In this document: piece by piece, positions 1 through 13,733 of the stretch
Position numbering within the stretch: position 1 is the stretch's first letter
Layout of the letters: each line of letters opens with the position of its first letter
Assembly (NCBI RefSeq): GCF_029962835.1
Contig: NC_080577.1
Coordinates: forward strand, 28,006,501 to 28,070,500
Direction: 5' to 3'
Length of the DNA: 64,000 nucleotides
DNA from: Magnolia sinica
Taxonomy: Eukaryota; Streptophyta; Magnoliopsida; Magnoliales; Magnoliaceae
The notes under the pieces: model-generated
Database searches by the model: none
Told to the model about the DNA's origin: nothing
What the model saw: only the letters and a program-made list of their open reading frames with translations
Translations under genes and position numbers: made by a program

Positions 1-640
1 CCCAATCGATCAACGAAGATCACTAGTCCGAAGAACCAAGAAGTTTCTCGGATTAGGGATTTGAGAATTTGGGGGTTTAGGGTTTAGATCGGTTCTCAAG
101 ATTTTGATCGAAGAAGGATTAGCCAAAACTGGAAAATAGAAGGAAGAAAATTATTACCTTGAAGAAGTTGGAGGGGCACAAGAAGAAATTAGAAGAAGAA
201 GATCAAGGGAAGAGAAGAAGCACCATTAGAGAGAAGAGAGGAAGGAGGCAACCAAAGGATTTGCTTTTCATTAATCAATAGTTAAAAATTCGAGTTTAGG
301 GCTTTAGCCCATTTAAATAAGCAAATAAAGACATAAATTACTAAAATACCCCTAGGATAAGCAAATAAAGACATAAAATTACTAAAAGACCCCTAACTAA
401 CAAATAACATAAGTACGGGAAAGTTTGGGCGCTTTTGGGCGCTCGGTCTTCTTTCTCCAATCTTCCTTCACATGTCTTCCCTGAGTGGGGTCTTCTATAT
501 GTCCAATCACATGTGAAAGGTCTTCAGCTCTTCAATAGTCGCCTATCCACATATCACTTATGTTTTGTGCCAGTGAATCGTGTTGAACTCTAGAATCAGG
601 AAGCCTCCAGACCTAAGCTGTAAAATTCATATCTGGTAGC
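1..640. other. No gene recognised; short direct repeat
   Basis: No coding sequence can be supported here. Positions about 130-250 are purine-rich on the plus strand. A 35-bp segment at about 318-352 (GCAAATAAAGACATAAATTA) recurs at about 358-393, a local tandem duplication. The style resembles an LTR or other transposon end, but I cannot classify it. Confidence 0.4.
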
Positions 641-2770
641 GGTTGTTTGGCAGCATGGATTTTGGGCAGTTAAGAATTGGAATCCAGAATTGTCATTGCA
701 AACCATGCTCGACACCCCCCCTATTTTTTTATTGGAATTCAAGTCCTACCTGGATTGGAAATTCTCACAAGTGTGTGTGCGTTTCAAAAATCCAAGAGAA
801 AAAAGTTGGGGGTGCAAAATCCTGGATTTTCGACAAGTCCATTCTAGACCTCCAATCCTTAACCTTTCCTGTAAGACTATCTAGTATAGGAAAGTTTGAC
901 AAGTTCAAGGTCATGTTGGTGAAGATTGAGGTTTTCAACAAGTCCAATGCTGAATGATTAGATCAGTTCAGTCATAGAATGATTGATTTCACAAATATTT
1001 GAAAAACCAGATGATATCAAAATTTTATATTTACTTAATTGAATGCTCCATATGGTTATGGTAGTAGGAGATGATATCATAATCTTTATTTGGTCCATCG
1101 AGGGTTTATTTGGATGCACTATAAGATTGAAATGGAGTTGTTGGTCTAACTAAAATGGAAATAGCCAAATTGGCCCGTTTAGATTATGTGGTGTCCAAAT
1201 TGTGATTACATTACCTTCAGGTTGACTCCATATGAACCTAATTGCAATGCAAGTTCTCCTTTGGTTATTCCACATTACTGCTATGAGGGAGCATCATAGC
1301 TTGTCATTCACTCTTTATCAAACTGTAAATGTTCACAATTTAATTCACTTGTGCACCCAAACAAGACCTTTTTAAGGTCTTAATGCTAATATGCTTTGCG
1401 TTTGCTTGTGCAGAGAGGTGGTGCAATCAGGCAAGAACTCGCGAAGCTGAAAAAGCAGGCTATAGCTTAAATATATTCTCTCAAGACTCCCCTGATTTTT
1501 GTTACAGATCTGTCCTAGTTGTGATTTTGGTACTGTTATTTCCGTTTAGTTTTTGTTTTAAGTGCGACTAGGTTTCACCTTTTTCTCTTTGACGCTATTT
1601 GAAGTAATCTTTGAGAGACTTGCATTTAAGGTCAAGTGCAATGAACTGTGTTGATTTACAAAATCGCAAATTGTCCTTTTAGGAAAAAAAAAAAAAAATC
1701 CTTTTCTAATCTTCATTTTTTCTATGGCAATGGCCTCATGGGCAGGATACCTGTTGGAGTGGATTGTCAATGGACAGGGGACCGGCTCAGCAAAATCCAG
1801 ATTTCTGGAGATATCTGGTCCACATGCCCAACCTGATCAAGTCCAGGTCTGGGGCCAAAATTTACACAGGTTCCACACATAAACGGCCCTGTTTTATGGA
1901 GGGGAATCCCCTTCATGCACATAATCGCCTGAAATTAGCTCATTTCATAATGTGGCAACCTAAACAGGGCTTGGTAGATTCTCTCTAGAATGTCTTGAAA
2001 TGGTAGAATGGTAACCATTTGATCTCTGAGCAAATATCCACATGGAACAAGCCAAACGTTCTCAAGATTGGATGGTTAGGATTGTTCAATCATATGATTG
2101 TGAGTTATGACCATCCATGTGATGGCAGACCATTTCCATGGTTTCCATCTCCTGGCATCAGCTAGCCAGCATTCATCAGGGATCATTTCAACATTTTGAT
2201 GCATCTAGAAGCATGATATTTGCACCCAAACGAATTGAAAGAGTTCTGTCTAATTTCTATGTTTCTTACAGAATGAGCTTTGGCTAAGTGCACACGTGTG
2301 TGCAAATAAATAAAACTCATGTACATGCCACACGTGCTAGCATGGCACATCAGTGAGATTCGATCCTTTCTCCCACCAGGTTGGCCTGACCTCCTTATTT
2401 TTCCCAAAAATAGGCTCCAACTATTCAACACAGGTAGATTGGTTCGAAATTTTCAGCCAAGTTTTTTCATAACCAGTGGCATTTGTTTTGCAAAGTAGCT
2501 GACCTGACCAGTGGATCAACCTGATTCTTGGGCCAGGCCACCAATATGGGCAATTTTCTGATGGATGGATTGGATCTCAGTTATCTTGCCATGCCGTGTT
2601 CTTTATTGCACCAACATGTCTTCTTAGCAAAGCTCTTTACTAAAATATAGGGAATTTTACAAAATAAAAATACTACCACTTAAATATATATATTTTTTCA
2701 AAAATATTTTTTGATAAGATACTCTACTAATTTAATTAATTATCATTATTAGAGCACCTACCTTCCGTGC
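641..2770. other. Intergenic, no gene recognised
   Basis: Small open frames here have no recognisable domain and no splice-consistent continuation. Single-base runs (A around 1682-1696) and AT-rich stretches (2650-2760) are visible. No transposon family can be named with confidence. Confidence 0.4.
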
Positions 2771-4387
2771 AAAGATATATACAGCAAGAGTGGGCCCCAC
2801 CATCATGTTTATGTGAAATCCACTCCAAGTCCATACGTGATTCAGGTGGACGATTGGAAACAGTGCACAGGGCAACCCTCACCCACCGAGCTATTTCCCT
2901 TGGTATGGCCTATCAGAATCATGGATGGGCATATGATGTTTAGGCACCTCCTGTAGATTTTGGTTGGTGCGGCATATAATGATTCTGAGTGAATTTCACA
3001 TAATCATCAAGATGGATCTGGTAGTGGATGTCTCTCTCCAAACTGCTGTTTCCTTGGTGTGGCCCACCCAAATCATGAGTCAGCTTGAGGTTTTGGCCCT
3101 AGGACTAAAGTGGGATGCTGCATCTATTGATATACTGGATTTCACATACACATCATGGTGCCCCCCCCCCCCCCCCCAAAAAAAATAAAAAATCAAGGAT
3201 GGTGTCCATTTGGCAACCGTTCAAAAAAAAGAAAAGAAAAGAGAGAGATCTAATGGGAATTTTACGCAACACCCACCCTTGGGTTTTTATGAGTCCGCCC
3301 CTGGTTTTTACTCGTCGATGGTGATGTATATGTGAGATCTACTCTAAGCATTAAATGTGTAATCCCACGCTGAGCCCAAGCAAAAAAATTAGGCTGACCT
3401 GTAGGACTGTCAATGAGCCAAGCTGGCCCGTCAGGCTTGTCCTACCTTGGGCAGGATATAGGATAGAGTATCAGGGCCGATGGCCAGGCTCAGACTTAAA
3501 ATTCAATCCCACTTCTTAATTGGTGCGGGCTTGGACTGTACACAACAATCCGCCAGCACAGCCTCAGCCCATTAGGGCTTGCATCGATAATAATTCTTAA
3601 CAGTGTCGAGTGATTGGCAGCTCGGGTGGGCCCACCGTCATGTTTATGTGAAATCCAATCCAACCACTAGGTGGGTTACCCAATGTTAGATCTAGGGCCC
3701 AAACATCAGCCCCATATATGAATCAGGTAGACCATAGGATTAAGAGAAATGTACAGGGCAATGCTCACATTCCAAACTGTTTCCTTGATGGGGCCTGATT
3801 TTTAAGTCCCATGCCTAAATTTTGGTGTTAAATCTAACGGTTGGAGTAGATTTCATATAATCATCATGGTGGGCTCTCTAAAAATCAAGGGTGGACATCT
3901 CTCTACAAATTATTTCCTTTGGATGGCCCGCATGAATCACAGGTTAGCCTTAGTTTTCAGCCTTGGGCCTAAAGTGGCATTACACATCTATGGTAGAAGT
4001 GGATTTCAAGTTACATCAAGGTGGCCTGTTGAAAATAAGGGTAGCCTCCCAGTTGTGAAAGACAAACTCAGTCCATTAGATGTGTAATCACATTTTAGGC
4101 TCAGGGCAAAATAAATAGGGCTGACATGTGATTCATCTGGGCCACACCAAAGGAAACAATTTGGAGAGACGTCCGCCCTTGATTCTTATAGGGCCCACCA
4201 TGATGATTATATGTAATCCACTCCAACCATTAGATTCCAAGCTAAACTTTAGGCATGGGGCCCAACATAGGGTGACACACCTAGTTTTCAGGTGAATTCA
4301 CATAAACATCGCAATGGGGTCCACCTGAGCGGTTGGCCCCTTTGCTCGCAAGACCCACCCCAACTTCTGTTAAGAAATGGGTCCTTA
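2771..4387. repeat. Cluster of GTGGGCCCAC foldback-repeat arms
   Basis: Several copies of one repeat stand in both orientations. Recurrent words are GTGGGCCCCACC, ATGTTTATGTGAAATCCA, GGCCCACCATGATG and TCAGGTGGACC, at about 2795-2850, 3620-3680, 3850-3900, 4190-4230 and 4290-4330. They match the arms of the fuller foldback elements at 32968, 44100, 49084 and 52410. A run of 17 C followed by A-rich DNA lies at about 3162-3190. At about 3402 one arm appears broken by a segment starting TAGGACTGTCAATGAGCC, which resembles a hAT end; no matching right end was found. Confidence 0.6.
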
Positions 4388-4390
4388 CTC

Positions 4391-4548
4391 ATGGCTTAGT
4401 GGTAGTAGATACAGGAGTTTTTCAACACTAAGGTCATGGGTTCGAGTACCGATTGTAGTGTGTGTGGGTATGGCTTAGTGGTAGTAGACACACGAGTGTT
4501 TCAACACTAAGGTCCTGGGTTCGAGTACCCATTGTAGTGTGTGTGGGT
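4391..4548 (+). mobile_element. tRNA-derived SINE, two tandem copies
   Basis: Two head-to-tail copies with a 79-bp period. Each has a box A-like word TGGCTTAGTGG (4392-4402 and 4471-4481) and a box B-like word GGTTCGAGTACC (4439-4450 and 4518-4529). These are the two internal RNA polymerase III promoter blocks of tRNA-derived SINEs. Both copies continue into TGTAGTGTGTGTGGG. The layout and the TGTAGTGTGTG tail resemble plant Au-type SINEs (family knowledge). A decayed relative lies at 52511-52603. Confidence 0.65.
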
Positions 4549-4931
4549 GTAAGGGTGTGCACATTAAAAAAGAAATTCTATTAAGGAAATCCATCATAAG
4601 GTACTCCAGTGATAATTACTAAAAATTAATGGTGTAGCTTATTAAAAACATCTTTGACAAGGTACCGGAATGTAAATTCTATATTAAGGAGGTAGTTATC
4701 TGTAAAATTCCCAAAAATAAATTGAAGGAATTACAGACAAGCAAATATTTTCCGCCCAAAGTTTTAAAATGGGGCCCCACAAAATTAAATTAGTAGTGCC
4801 TATGAAATGAGAATAAAACACCGGGTCCCTTACATAAATTACCTTTTTTGCTTTCAGGGCAGCAAAAAAAAGAAAAGAAAAAGAAACTGCTACAAAACAG
4901 AGCTTTCGGCTGTAGATGAAGTGAACGCTTT
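4549..4931 (-). other. Downstream flank and likely 3' UTR of DPH6
   Basis: This AT-rich stretch lies immediately downstream of the DPH6 stop codon on the minus strand. It should include the 3' UTR, but I see no canonical AATAAA signal close to the stop, so the transcript end is not placed. Confidence 0.35.
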
Positions 4932-7900
4932 TCAAAGTTTCGACGCAAATAGTTCACAGGTAATCAAGTCATTTATAGATGCACATCTACCAGAACCTAG
5001 GACGGGAACAAGGTTGAAAATATGCTCCTTACCCATCTCAAATTGCCGACTGATCTCTGTACATTCATCGAATGCCTCCGTAAATGTACCCAACAGCACA
5101 TCCACAGTCCAGCACAGACTTGTTGTGAAATAAATCCTCAAATTCTGCAAAAGAAAATCAAGAAAAATCATACGTTTTCAGCATTTTCAACCTTCTTTTC
5201 AAGAAAATTAAAATATAGTTTTAATCAAAAGAAACCCGCGTTATGTTTGAACGTTTGATTTCATTACTATGCAAAAGAAAACAGATTGTTTCAATGAATT
5301 TCCGCAAAAATAACTGCAATTCCAGAAGACTCGAAAATAAGTGATTGGTAAGGGAAGAAACCAACCGTCAGATAACTCCATGAGAAATCACTGTCCATCA
5401 GGACTTTATTGAGAAGATAAATGCAGAATCTTGCTATTCTTTTCATGTGTTTGTCAGTGCCAAAATATCGACAGTCTGCAAGGTTTTGACCAGTTTCTGA
5501 ACAGATCATTGCAGCAGATTCATTTGTAACAGACACAACTATCGAACATATCTTCCCATGAATGATAGATTTCTGGCAACAAGAATCATGCCATGTTGAG
5601 TGTTCAAAACCCCAACAGTTCAATATCTTCGAGCAATCTGGCTTCCATTCTTCGGCTTCAGTTACAGTCTCCTTATCCTGTGGAACGTAAAGGACAGGCT
5701 TTACTTCAACAAGTGCTCTGCAAGACATTTAATAATATGAGCATCTCTGAGCTAGTTTGAATATATTATGGTAGTTATCTTTATATGCATTCTTGTATAA
5801 AGAACATGTAGAACAAAAATAATGATCCATCCTATAATTACTTTCAAGGACTGTTGGATATTCCAGCAACACTAAGTAATAAGTGCAAAACAACATTGAG
5901 GTAACTCCATAATGTAATGGAGCAGGAAGTTGGACCAAGGTTCTTAAAAACTTGGAATTTGGTGCAACCGTAACTCTTCAAGTAATTTCTGAATGGGATA
6001 CGGTCCTGTTTGGATGTATCCCTTAATGAGAAGGGGTGCACACTGGTGGTACTGGGCAGAAATTGGGTTCACGTAATGTATTCAAGATATCCAACCCACC
6101 CATTCAATGCATCAACTCATGTTACCCCTGGAGTCCAAAAATCAAAGCAAAGGGAAACTCTGTTGGGCTATACACGGGGGACAAGTTGAGAGGGCATGCC
6201 CACACTTGATTTTCATGGGGACCCACCATGTTTTTTTGGGAACACAGACCAACCAGAACCTTCATATGCAATGGATGAAGTGTCAGGACAAGAATCCAGA
6301 CCATCCAGACCCTTCATATGCAAGGGAATCAATGATTCGATGGTGAGCAGCCCCTCCCAACTTGTTCCCTGTTCTATGGCCAACCAGAGTCTTGGATCGA
6401 GCTTATTTTCGGGCCCTGTTGGTGACCCAAGGGGACGCATCTGCTGGAAGGGTTGGATGTGATACAAACACCACGTGGGTCCCATATCTGCCTGGTAGCA
6501 CCGTAACACTGCGGTAGTACCGGTGCCACTGGAGCACACCTCTGATGAGAAATGAAGCTCATTTTACAGATAGAGAGCTGTTTGGTGCATCCCCACAAAA
6601 TGAGCATGCAGGATGCACTAAACACCACTGTTCACAGAATCTGCCAGAAAATGAGAATCCAATAATAATGGATCAGACATGTTAACCATCCCATTCTCGT
6701 TTGGAGCAGCAGACACATGCTTCCATCAGCATTTGGTAGACATTTCTACACTGGAGAATTGTGTTTTCAAGCTTTTCATGCACTTCATAGAGTTTTCTCG
6801 GTTTTATAAAATCTGAGTTGCCTCCTAAAGTTGAACCTAGTCTTGATTGAGTTGACACAGTGAGTTCTTTTAGTACTAGACCAGTTTTTAAGTCTTGATG
6901 CAGACACATTCATACATAGACTTAACAATAAGCTGTGCTCATTAGGGAGAACAAAGACTCCATCTGTTTAGTACTTTTTGAACATGCATGGAAATGGCAA
7001 TACCAACCACAAAGCTGATGGCAATCAAAGTTGGTCTTATCGTCATTACACAGTCCTTTGCAGGGTCCTTGCTTGTCTTCGGCTGCCAATGAGAGAATGG
7101 ATTGAAGACTTGTGACTTGGACCGACTCGTCCAGACACTGAGTCAGGCACAACTTCAATGCTGACTTGTTGTACCCAAGTCAACTCAGCCGAGTCGGGAA
7201 TAATTTCAATGCTTAATTGATGTGCCTGAGTTAACTTGGATGAGTGGGCAATCCATGAATGAGAGGGCTCTGCTGTAGAAAAAATAAAAACTCTTTCATT
7301 GTAAATGAAAAAGCATTTTTGGTAGGATTTCTTTTATACATGATTCAAGGGTGGTCATTCCTTGGCTGATGAGGAAAGGATTTCTAGATCTTCCTTAGAG
7401 GTCAACTCCTCGGCTGATGGCCTTTGCTGAGGAAGGGGTTTCTAAATCTTCCTTGTGTACTGGAAACTACTATCCATTAGATCAATGGATATCTGCTGCA
7501 CTTTCCTCTCTTCTTGATACAAGTTTTAACTACTGATACGGAAGGCAAAAAAGAAAAAAAGAAAAGAAAAAGAAAGATCTAACTATAAACTGCTGAAGCC
7601 AAGAACGAAACAGCCAAAACTAAAATATGGCACAAACAGATTTCCTCCAAAAGCTGCAGTCTGAAATGCATACCAAAATTAAGATGACAAGACTTAACCT
7701 TTTTGGAAGATTAGGCACCAGAACATACAGAAAAATGGGATCTAGCACTTTGGACATGCTCCCATTCTGTGAATACGATGTTAGGAAATCTTCCAGCTTG
7801 TTTTGAACTTCCATTCTTTTGGAGGATGTGAGGGATGCGGAACAGTAAATGACGAAAAGAATAGCAGAGGAAGCTAGAGAACAGTTAAAGCAATTGGCCA

Positions 7901-10900
7901 CTGCTTCACTATTATCTAATGCTTGTTGCATTTCGGCGAGAGCACCTCCAGAACGAAGCAGCATCGTGGGTGGGTCAAGCCCCAATTGTCCGGCCATATG
8001 AAGTATTTCTTTATGTAATGTTGCCTGAAAGAGAAACATGGAAAATGCTAAAGGCGTGCTATGAATAGCAATGCTACAATGATAATTTGGCAGACGTTTG
8101 TAAGTTTCACATAAACCCGTTTTAGAAATGTGTTTTTTAAATCATCCAAGAGAATTTTTATAATGCCATTGTAAGAAATGTAGGAGTTTGTACAATGTCA
8201 TTGTAAGAATGAGAATAAAATGAAACACTTTTCCTTCCAGTGCCATTGCAAAAGGTCTGTTGTTAAATATTCAAACAAAACTGATGTAGAGCCGCAATGA
8301 CATCTGAAGAATATTGTAAATGAAGAAGAAAACTCAACTGGATGGTTGTAGGTGCAAATTAAGAGTCACCACTAGCCAATTTCTAAAACATAAGGTAGCA
8401 AAACCTTGTCTTTGAGTTTTTCAAAAAACCCGAAAGGGCTCTTCAAAATTTATGGAAAATGACTCCAAGGGTGACCTCGAATTTGAGATTCTAGGCAAGG
8501 GTCTAGGTGATGTCATTGTTTAGAGTATCCCCAATAGTATCCGTATCTCCAGCTTGGCAATACCGATAACACTTGTAGCAATATTGATAACATTGGTAGT
8601 ATTATAAAAAATTATTGCTAAGTATCACCAATATTTTCGACTGTGTATACTCCAGGTGTCACTTGTATCGCTAGTGTATCAGCAATATTTTGATAATATA
8701 GGCAACGTATTGATGTTGCCAAAAATCTGTTTATTAAAACAATTTCCATTTCGATCTTTTTTTTTTAAAATATATAATGGGTGCATGGTTGTATGCAATG
8801 TTCAAATTGTCGATGATGATCGTTATTGCAACATGGGCGATATCGAGATCATAATCTTCATATCCTTTCCGATTGTCAATGATTTCTCTGTGAAATATGA
8901 TGTATTGTTGATATTCTGAAATATCAATGGATGGATAGGTGGGATTGATGGGATGGTTGAACTAATTTCTTACAACATTACATGCTTCTAGGCCCCCTTT
9001 AAATGGAAATTTATTATGTATGCATTCTTTTTGCAATTTTTTTTTTTTAAAAAAAAAAAAATTCTTAAATATGCAAATATGCATATTTCAGCACCTTCTA
9101 AAGTTTCACTAAAAAATTCCACTGTTTTCCTCATGTTTCCCTACATTTCCGGTTATCGGCGATATCAATATTGTTTCCGTATCCCCAGCCAACGAAACTT
9201 GTAGCAATACTGATACTTCAAACGCTGGGTGATATCGAAGGAAAGTGTTAAGCACCCCCTTCCCCACATGTGCAAAACAAGGTCTCTAATTCATGTGGGG
9301 AAATGAAATTCTTCGAATTTTTGTTAATTGCTTGAGATAGAAGTAAAAAGAAAACAATAAGAAGAAGAATAGAATGGGAATAATATAAGAATGCTTTTGC
9401 AATGTAGTAAACTTGTTGTATGGAGCTTCGTCTTCAATAGTTCTCAATCTTCTTTGGAGGTCTTTTCTTGCAACGTTCATCTTCAATTATTCTAGAAAAT
9501 GGGGTGACAAGAACAAGTGAACTCTTTTGCCCTTAAGGGCATGTTTGGATTCATGAAAAGCATGAGAAAGGAAATAGTGGAAATATTGTTTTCCTTGTTT
9601 GTTTTTCCACAAGATTTTCATAGAAATTTAGAATCTATTTTCAAGTTTGTTATTTGGCAAAATAAAAATTTTTAAAGCAGTCACTTGTGCTAGATTAGCA
9701 CATGTGGCACATGTGGGATGCTTAAAGATGAATAGTAGCACATGTGGCATACACAACATATGTGGGCACTTAAAGCTAAATTGTGGCACACATGGTACAT
9801 GTGAGGTGCTTTAAGTTGTACAGTGACTAGAGCTGACTCGACTCGGTCCAAAATCAACATGGCCTGACCCGAACTCGATCCAATCCGGGACCGAGTCCGG
9901 GTCATCTGACTCGAACCGATCCGAACCACTGCTGACCTAAACTGATCCGAGTCCGACTCGGCCAGGAAAACCGAGTCGGATCGGATTGGGCAAGGTTTGG
10001 TGGAGAAGATAAGCCTGTCCTACAGCCAATGATATCATGACACGTGTCGTTCACGTGTACCATTACGTATTCTTTAATGCACTAAGATCTCATTATTCGT
10101 GTTAAGAAATTTGAATTTCAAAACTCACACAATCTCTAACAGCTCTTTTTCTCATCCACAGACCCAACTCTCATCTGCTTCTCCTCCACAGAATCCACTC
10201 TCATCTCATCTCATCTCTCTCTGAAACTTTTCAATCGCCATGGCCAAGAAGGTTCAAAATCAAGAAAACCGAACAGAAGCAACAGCCCACGACGATACCT
10301 CGAAGCAGTTGGCGAGCTTGAAAGCCCTCAAGATGAAATTGTTGCGTCCGAGATTGAGCAAGCCATGAGCATCCTCATCATCGCTTTAGAATTGGGTGAA
10401 CGAGAGGAGAAATGGAGCGAAAAGATTGCAAGTGTGGAGAAAACGGCGACAGTGGAAGTGGAGATGAAATCAGCAATGACCCAAATGATGAAATCGATCG
10501 AGCAAGATAGGGAACAGCTGATGACACAAGTCACACTTTTTGATGCGAGGTTGGAGGAGAGCGTCAGAGACAGGGAAGAGATCGAGCGGGCCATGGCTGA
10601 GAAAGAGATTAAGGTCAAGGAGATAAGGAAAGAGGTGGATGGCGTTCGAATGGATATCAATCTGCATAAAGAGGTGGCGGGCGGTTGAGATTGGCTGTGG
10701 CGGAGCTGGAAAAGAGCAGTGCAAAGGGTCGAGCAGGAAAACCGAGATTTGAAGAAGAAGAAGAAGAGCACCTGCTCCGGATCGGGTCAGATCGGATCGG
10801 TCCGGATCCATTCAGATTAGGATTTCGGATTGGATCGGTTCGGATCCATTCAGATCAAGTTTTTGGATCGGATCGGTCCGGATAGGCCACTATCTGAACC

Positions 10901-13694
10901 CGACCCGAAAAACTGTTGGATCTGAATGGCCCTACCCGATCCGCACCGATCCAGGCCGTCGGTTCGGTTCGGAACGGGTTGGATCGGGTCTGATCGGGTC
11001 AGACATGCCCAGCTCTAACAGTGACACATGTGGCACAAGACATGCATGGGCACATTTGACATGTAGGCACTGACGCTAGATGACGGCACTTATGCACATT
11101 GGCACCATTGGCACATGCCATTTTTGAAGCATTGAAGATGGACAATGGCACGTGCTATATGTGGAGGATTGAAGATAGACAATGGCACGTGTGGCACATT
11201 GGCACGTGTGGGGCACAAGTAAGATGAATGGCGGTACATGTGACACAATAACACGTGGGGGGAAAGATGAATGGTGACACATGTGGCACATTATCACATT
11301 GGGGGCTCTGTACACGTGGGGCACAAGATAAGATGGATGGCGGTACATGTGGCATAGTGGCATGTGTGGGGCATGACCAAAGATGGACAATGTCTCATTT
11401 GGGACATGTGGCACATGTGCAGTGATTGAACATGGATAGGAGCGCATTTGGGCCTTAACTTTGAGAAACCCATTTTCCTTCTACCGTGGGAAATGCATTT
11501 CTTAGAGTTAGGGGTGGAAGTGGAAAAATAAATTTATTTATTTTCCAACAGATATAGAAAGTGGGAAATGCTGTTTCTTACAATTTCCTACAAAGAAAGG
11601 CTTAACAAACAATGGAAAGTGAGTTTCATGGGAAACACCATTTCCTTTCCCATGCTTTCCATGAATCCAAAACTTTGAGAAACTCATTTTCCTTCTACCG
11701 TGGGAAATGCATTTTTTAGAGTTAGGGGTAGAAGTGGAAAAATAAATTTACTTATTTTCCAACAAAGATAGAGAAAGTGGGAAATGGTGTTTCCAACAAC
11801 TTCCCACAAAGAAAGGCTTAACAAACAATAGAAAGTGACTTTCATGGGAAACACTATTTCCTTTCCCATGCTTTCCATGAATCCAAACAGGCCCTAAGGT
11901 GAATTTTGCTGAATTTTATCAAGCTAGTTGAAAAGTATAAAAAAGCAAAAAAGAAAAATATAGGGATGATGACGAATATCAACCCTTAGGCTTGTGGTTC
12001 ATCCTACCTGCTAACATTTCCAAAATTTCCTCCATAGCACAAATCTTAAGCTGGGGAATCCTTTTTATGCCGTTTTGCCCTATGAAATATTGCTATCTAG
12101 CATTCCATCTTGTTTTTGAACAATCTGTCATGCTCTTTCCAAAAGGTAGGGATGTTTTAGAAGGGTGATAAGTAATTTGATTGATAGGGTTGATTGGGTA
12201 GTAGTGAGGTGAATTTTTGGCTGTTTGAGGGGTAACCAAGGTGGACGAAGGTTGTAGGAGGTTTTCTAGGAGTTAAGGTTTGAATGGGTAGAATTTGGAC
12301 ATGTGTCAAGATTAATAATGCAAGTTAGGGTTTAATTAAGAGTCCAAGGGGTATTTGGTCATAATTACGTCTAAAGGGTCAACTAAAATGGATCTTGGGT
12401 TTTGAATTTTTGTGCAAGGGAATAAATGTAATTGAGAATTGCTCTGTTGCAATAAAAGTGTTTGAGTCTTACCTAGCACACTTCTTGATTTAAGATCGGG
12501 TCTTAGTACTTAGCTATTGATTTTTGGGTGATCTTAGAATTGTTGGAAGCTGATTTAGTAGGCTCTCTAATAGTTTTGGTTCGAGGTTGAAAATCAATAT
12601 GGTTAGAATGATATGGGCTTTGTAAATTGGGTCAACTTTCTGAAATTGCAGTTTTACAGTTTTCTGCACTCTGTTTGGTAATTTGATGTGATCTTGATGC
12701 TCGGCAAGGTGTTCCGTAATGGTAATGGTGGCCGTAACGGCCACCACCATTACCTTTACGATATGGGGCATAACGGCTGTTACGGCCCCGTAATGGCCAT
12801 TATGGTCTCTCTTTTTTATTATTTATTTATTTAATGAAAAAACTCCCAAAAAACCTATATCTATCCCGTAATGTTGATTAAAAAGTATGAAAAACCTGTA
12901 TATGTCCTGTAATAGACTATTACGGGGCTATTATGGCCTTTATAAGGGATGTAACGTGTTGTTAATGGCAATTACAGGTCATTTTTTTTTTCATAACGGT
13001 TGTTATGGCCATTTCGACCCCGTAACGTGTAACAGTTGCCACCGTTACCTTTACGTAACGGCCTTTACGGCACACCATGATGCTCGGAGACTGGATCGGT
13101 CGGATTTTGTGCTCTCATTGTAAAGCTAACTCCATCGGTAGCTCATTGGGATTGGAGTTAAGGAACTAGTTTAAGGAGATGGGAACAATTGGGTCCCGAA
13201 GAAGCTTAGAAAGCAGAGTGCTCTCTAGGTAGCGAAAAGAGGTTTACTGCGTAACGGAGAGTTATCTTAAACAACTTACTAGAACGCAGAAAATGTTTTT
13301 CTGAATCCAAAGAAGCTTAAGAAAAAGGGGGTGAGGGCCCCCAGACATAGATTGGGCTGGTTCCCACACCTCTTAATCTCTTGGGTTTAGGTGAAAACTA
13401 GGTCTAGGCTAGGGCTTTTATGATCCCCACAAAAATTGAAGCCAAGAATACAACCCTCCTGACTGAGTTTGACAGGATTAACTAATCTAGACTACCAATA
13501 TCAGGCAGTGTCAAGATATATGCAATGTTCAAAATATCGGTATTGCGTTATGTATCACATGATTCACATCCTTGGGATATAGATACGTATCGGTTACGGG
13601 ATATATCGTTTGTATTGGGTAATTTATCGCTTTTTTTATAGGAAACATGGGGAAACATTGGGAAAATTGTTGAATTTTTCAATGAAACTTCAGG

Positions 13695-13733
<39 letters not shown>

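Larger units (their letters stand above)
9680..11445. repeat. Degenerate CACATGTGGCA minisatellite, split by a hAT element
   Basis: Many imperfect copies of words such as GGCACATGTGGCACA and GAAGATGGACAATGGCAC occur in roughly 40-60 bp units. They lie on both sides of the hAT insertion (9680-9819 and 11018-11445). The array is the interior of the PIF/Harbinger-like element. Open frames rich in MCHMCH-like residues here are only products of this repeat. Confidence 0.7.
9537..11894. mobile_element. PIF/Harbinger-like element, 2.4 kb, with nested insertion
   Basis: The left end GGGCATGTTTGGATTCATG matches the reverse complement of the right end, GGGCCTGTTTGGATTCATG. Both sides carry TAA (9534-9536 and 11895-11897), the 3-bp target duplication typical of PIF/Harbinger. 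The homology continues inward through AAAGCATG and AAAGGAAATAGTG. No transposase is visible. The interior is a degenerate minisatellite interrupted by the hAT element at 9828-11017. Confidence 0.75.

Noticed and set aside
10328-10771. Minus-strand 147-codon frame opposite the captured fragment
   Set aside because: It is Ser/Leu-rich antisense of the coiled-coil coding strand, and the plus strand has the better gene context (leader, ATG).
11076-11447. Minus-strand frame rich in Cys, His, Pro and Met, possibly a metal-binding protein
   Set aside because: It is the translation of the CACATGTGGCA minisatellite; residue pattern follows the repeat unit.
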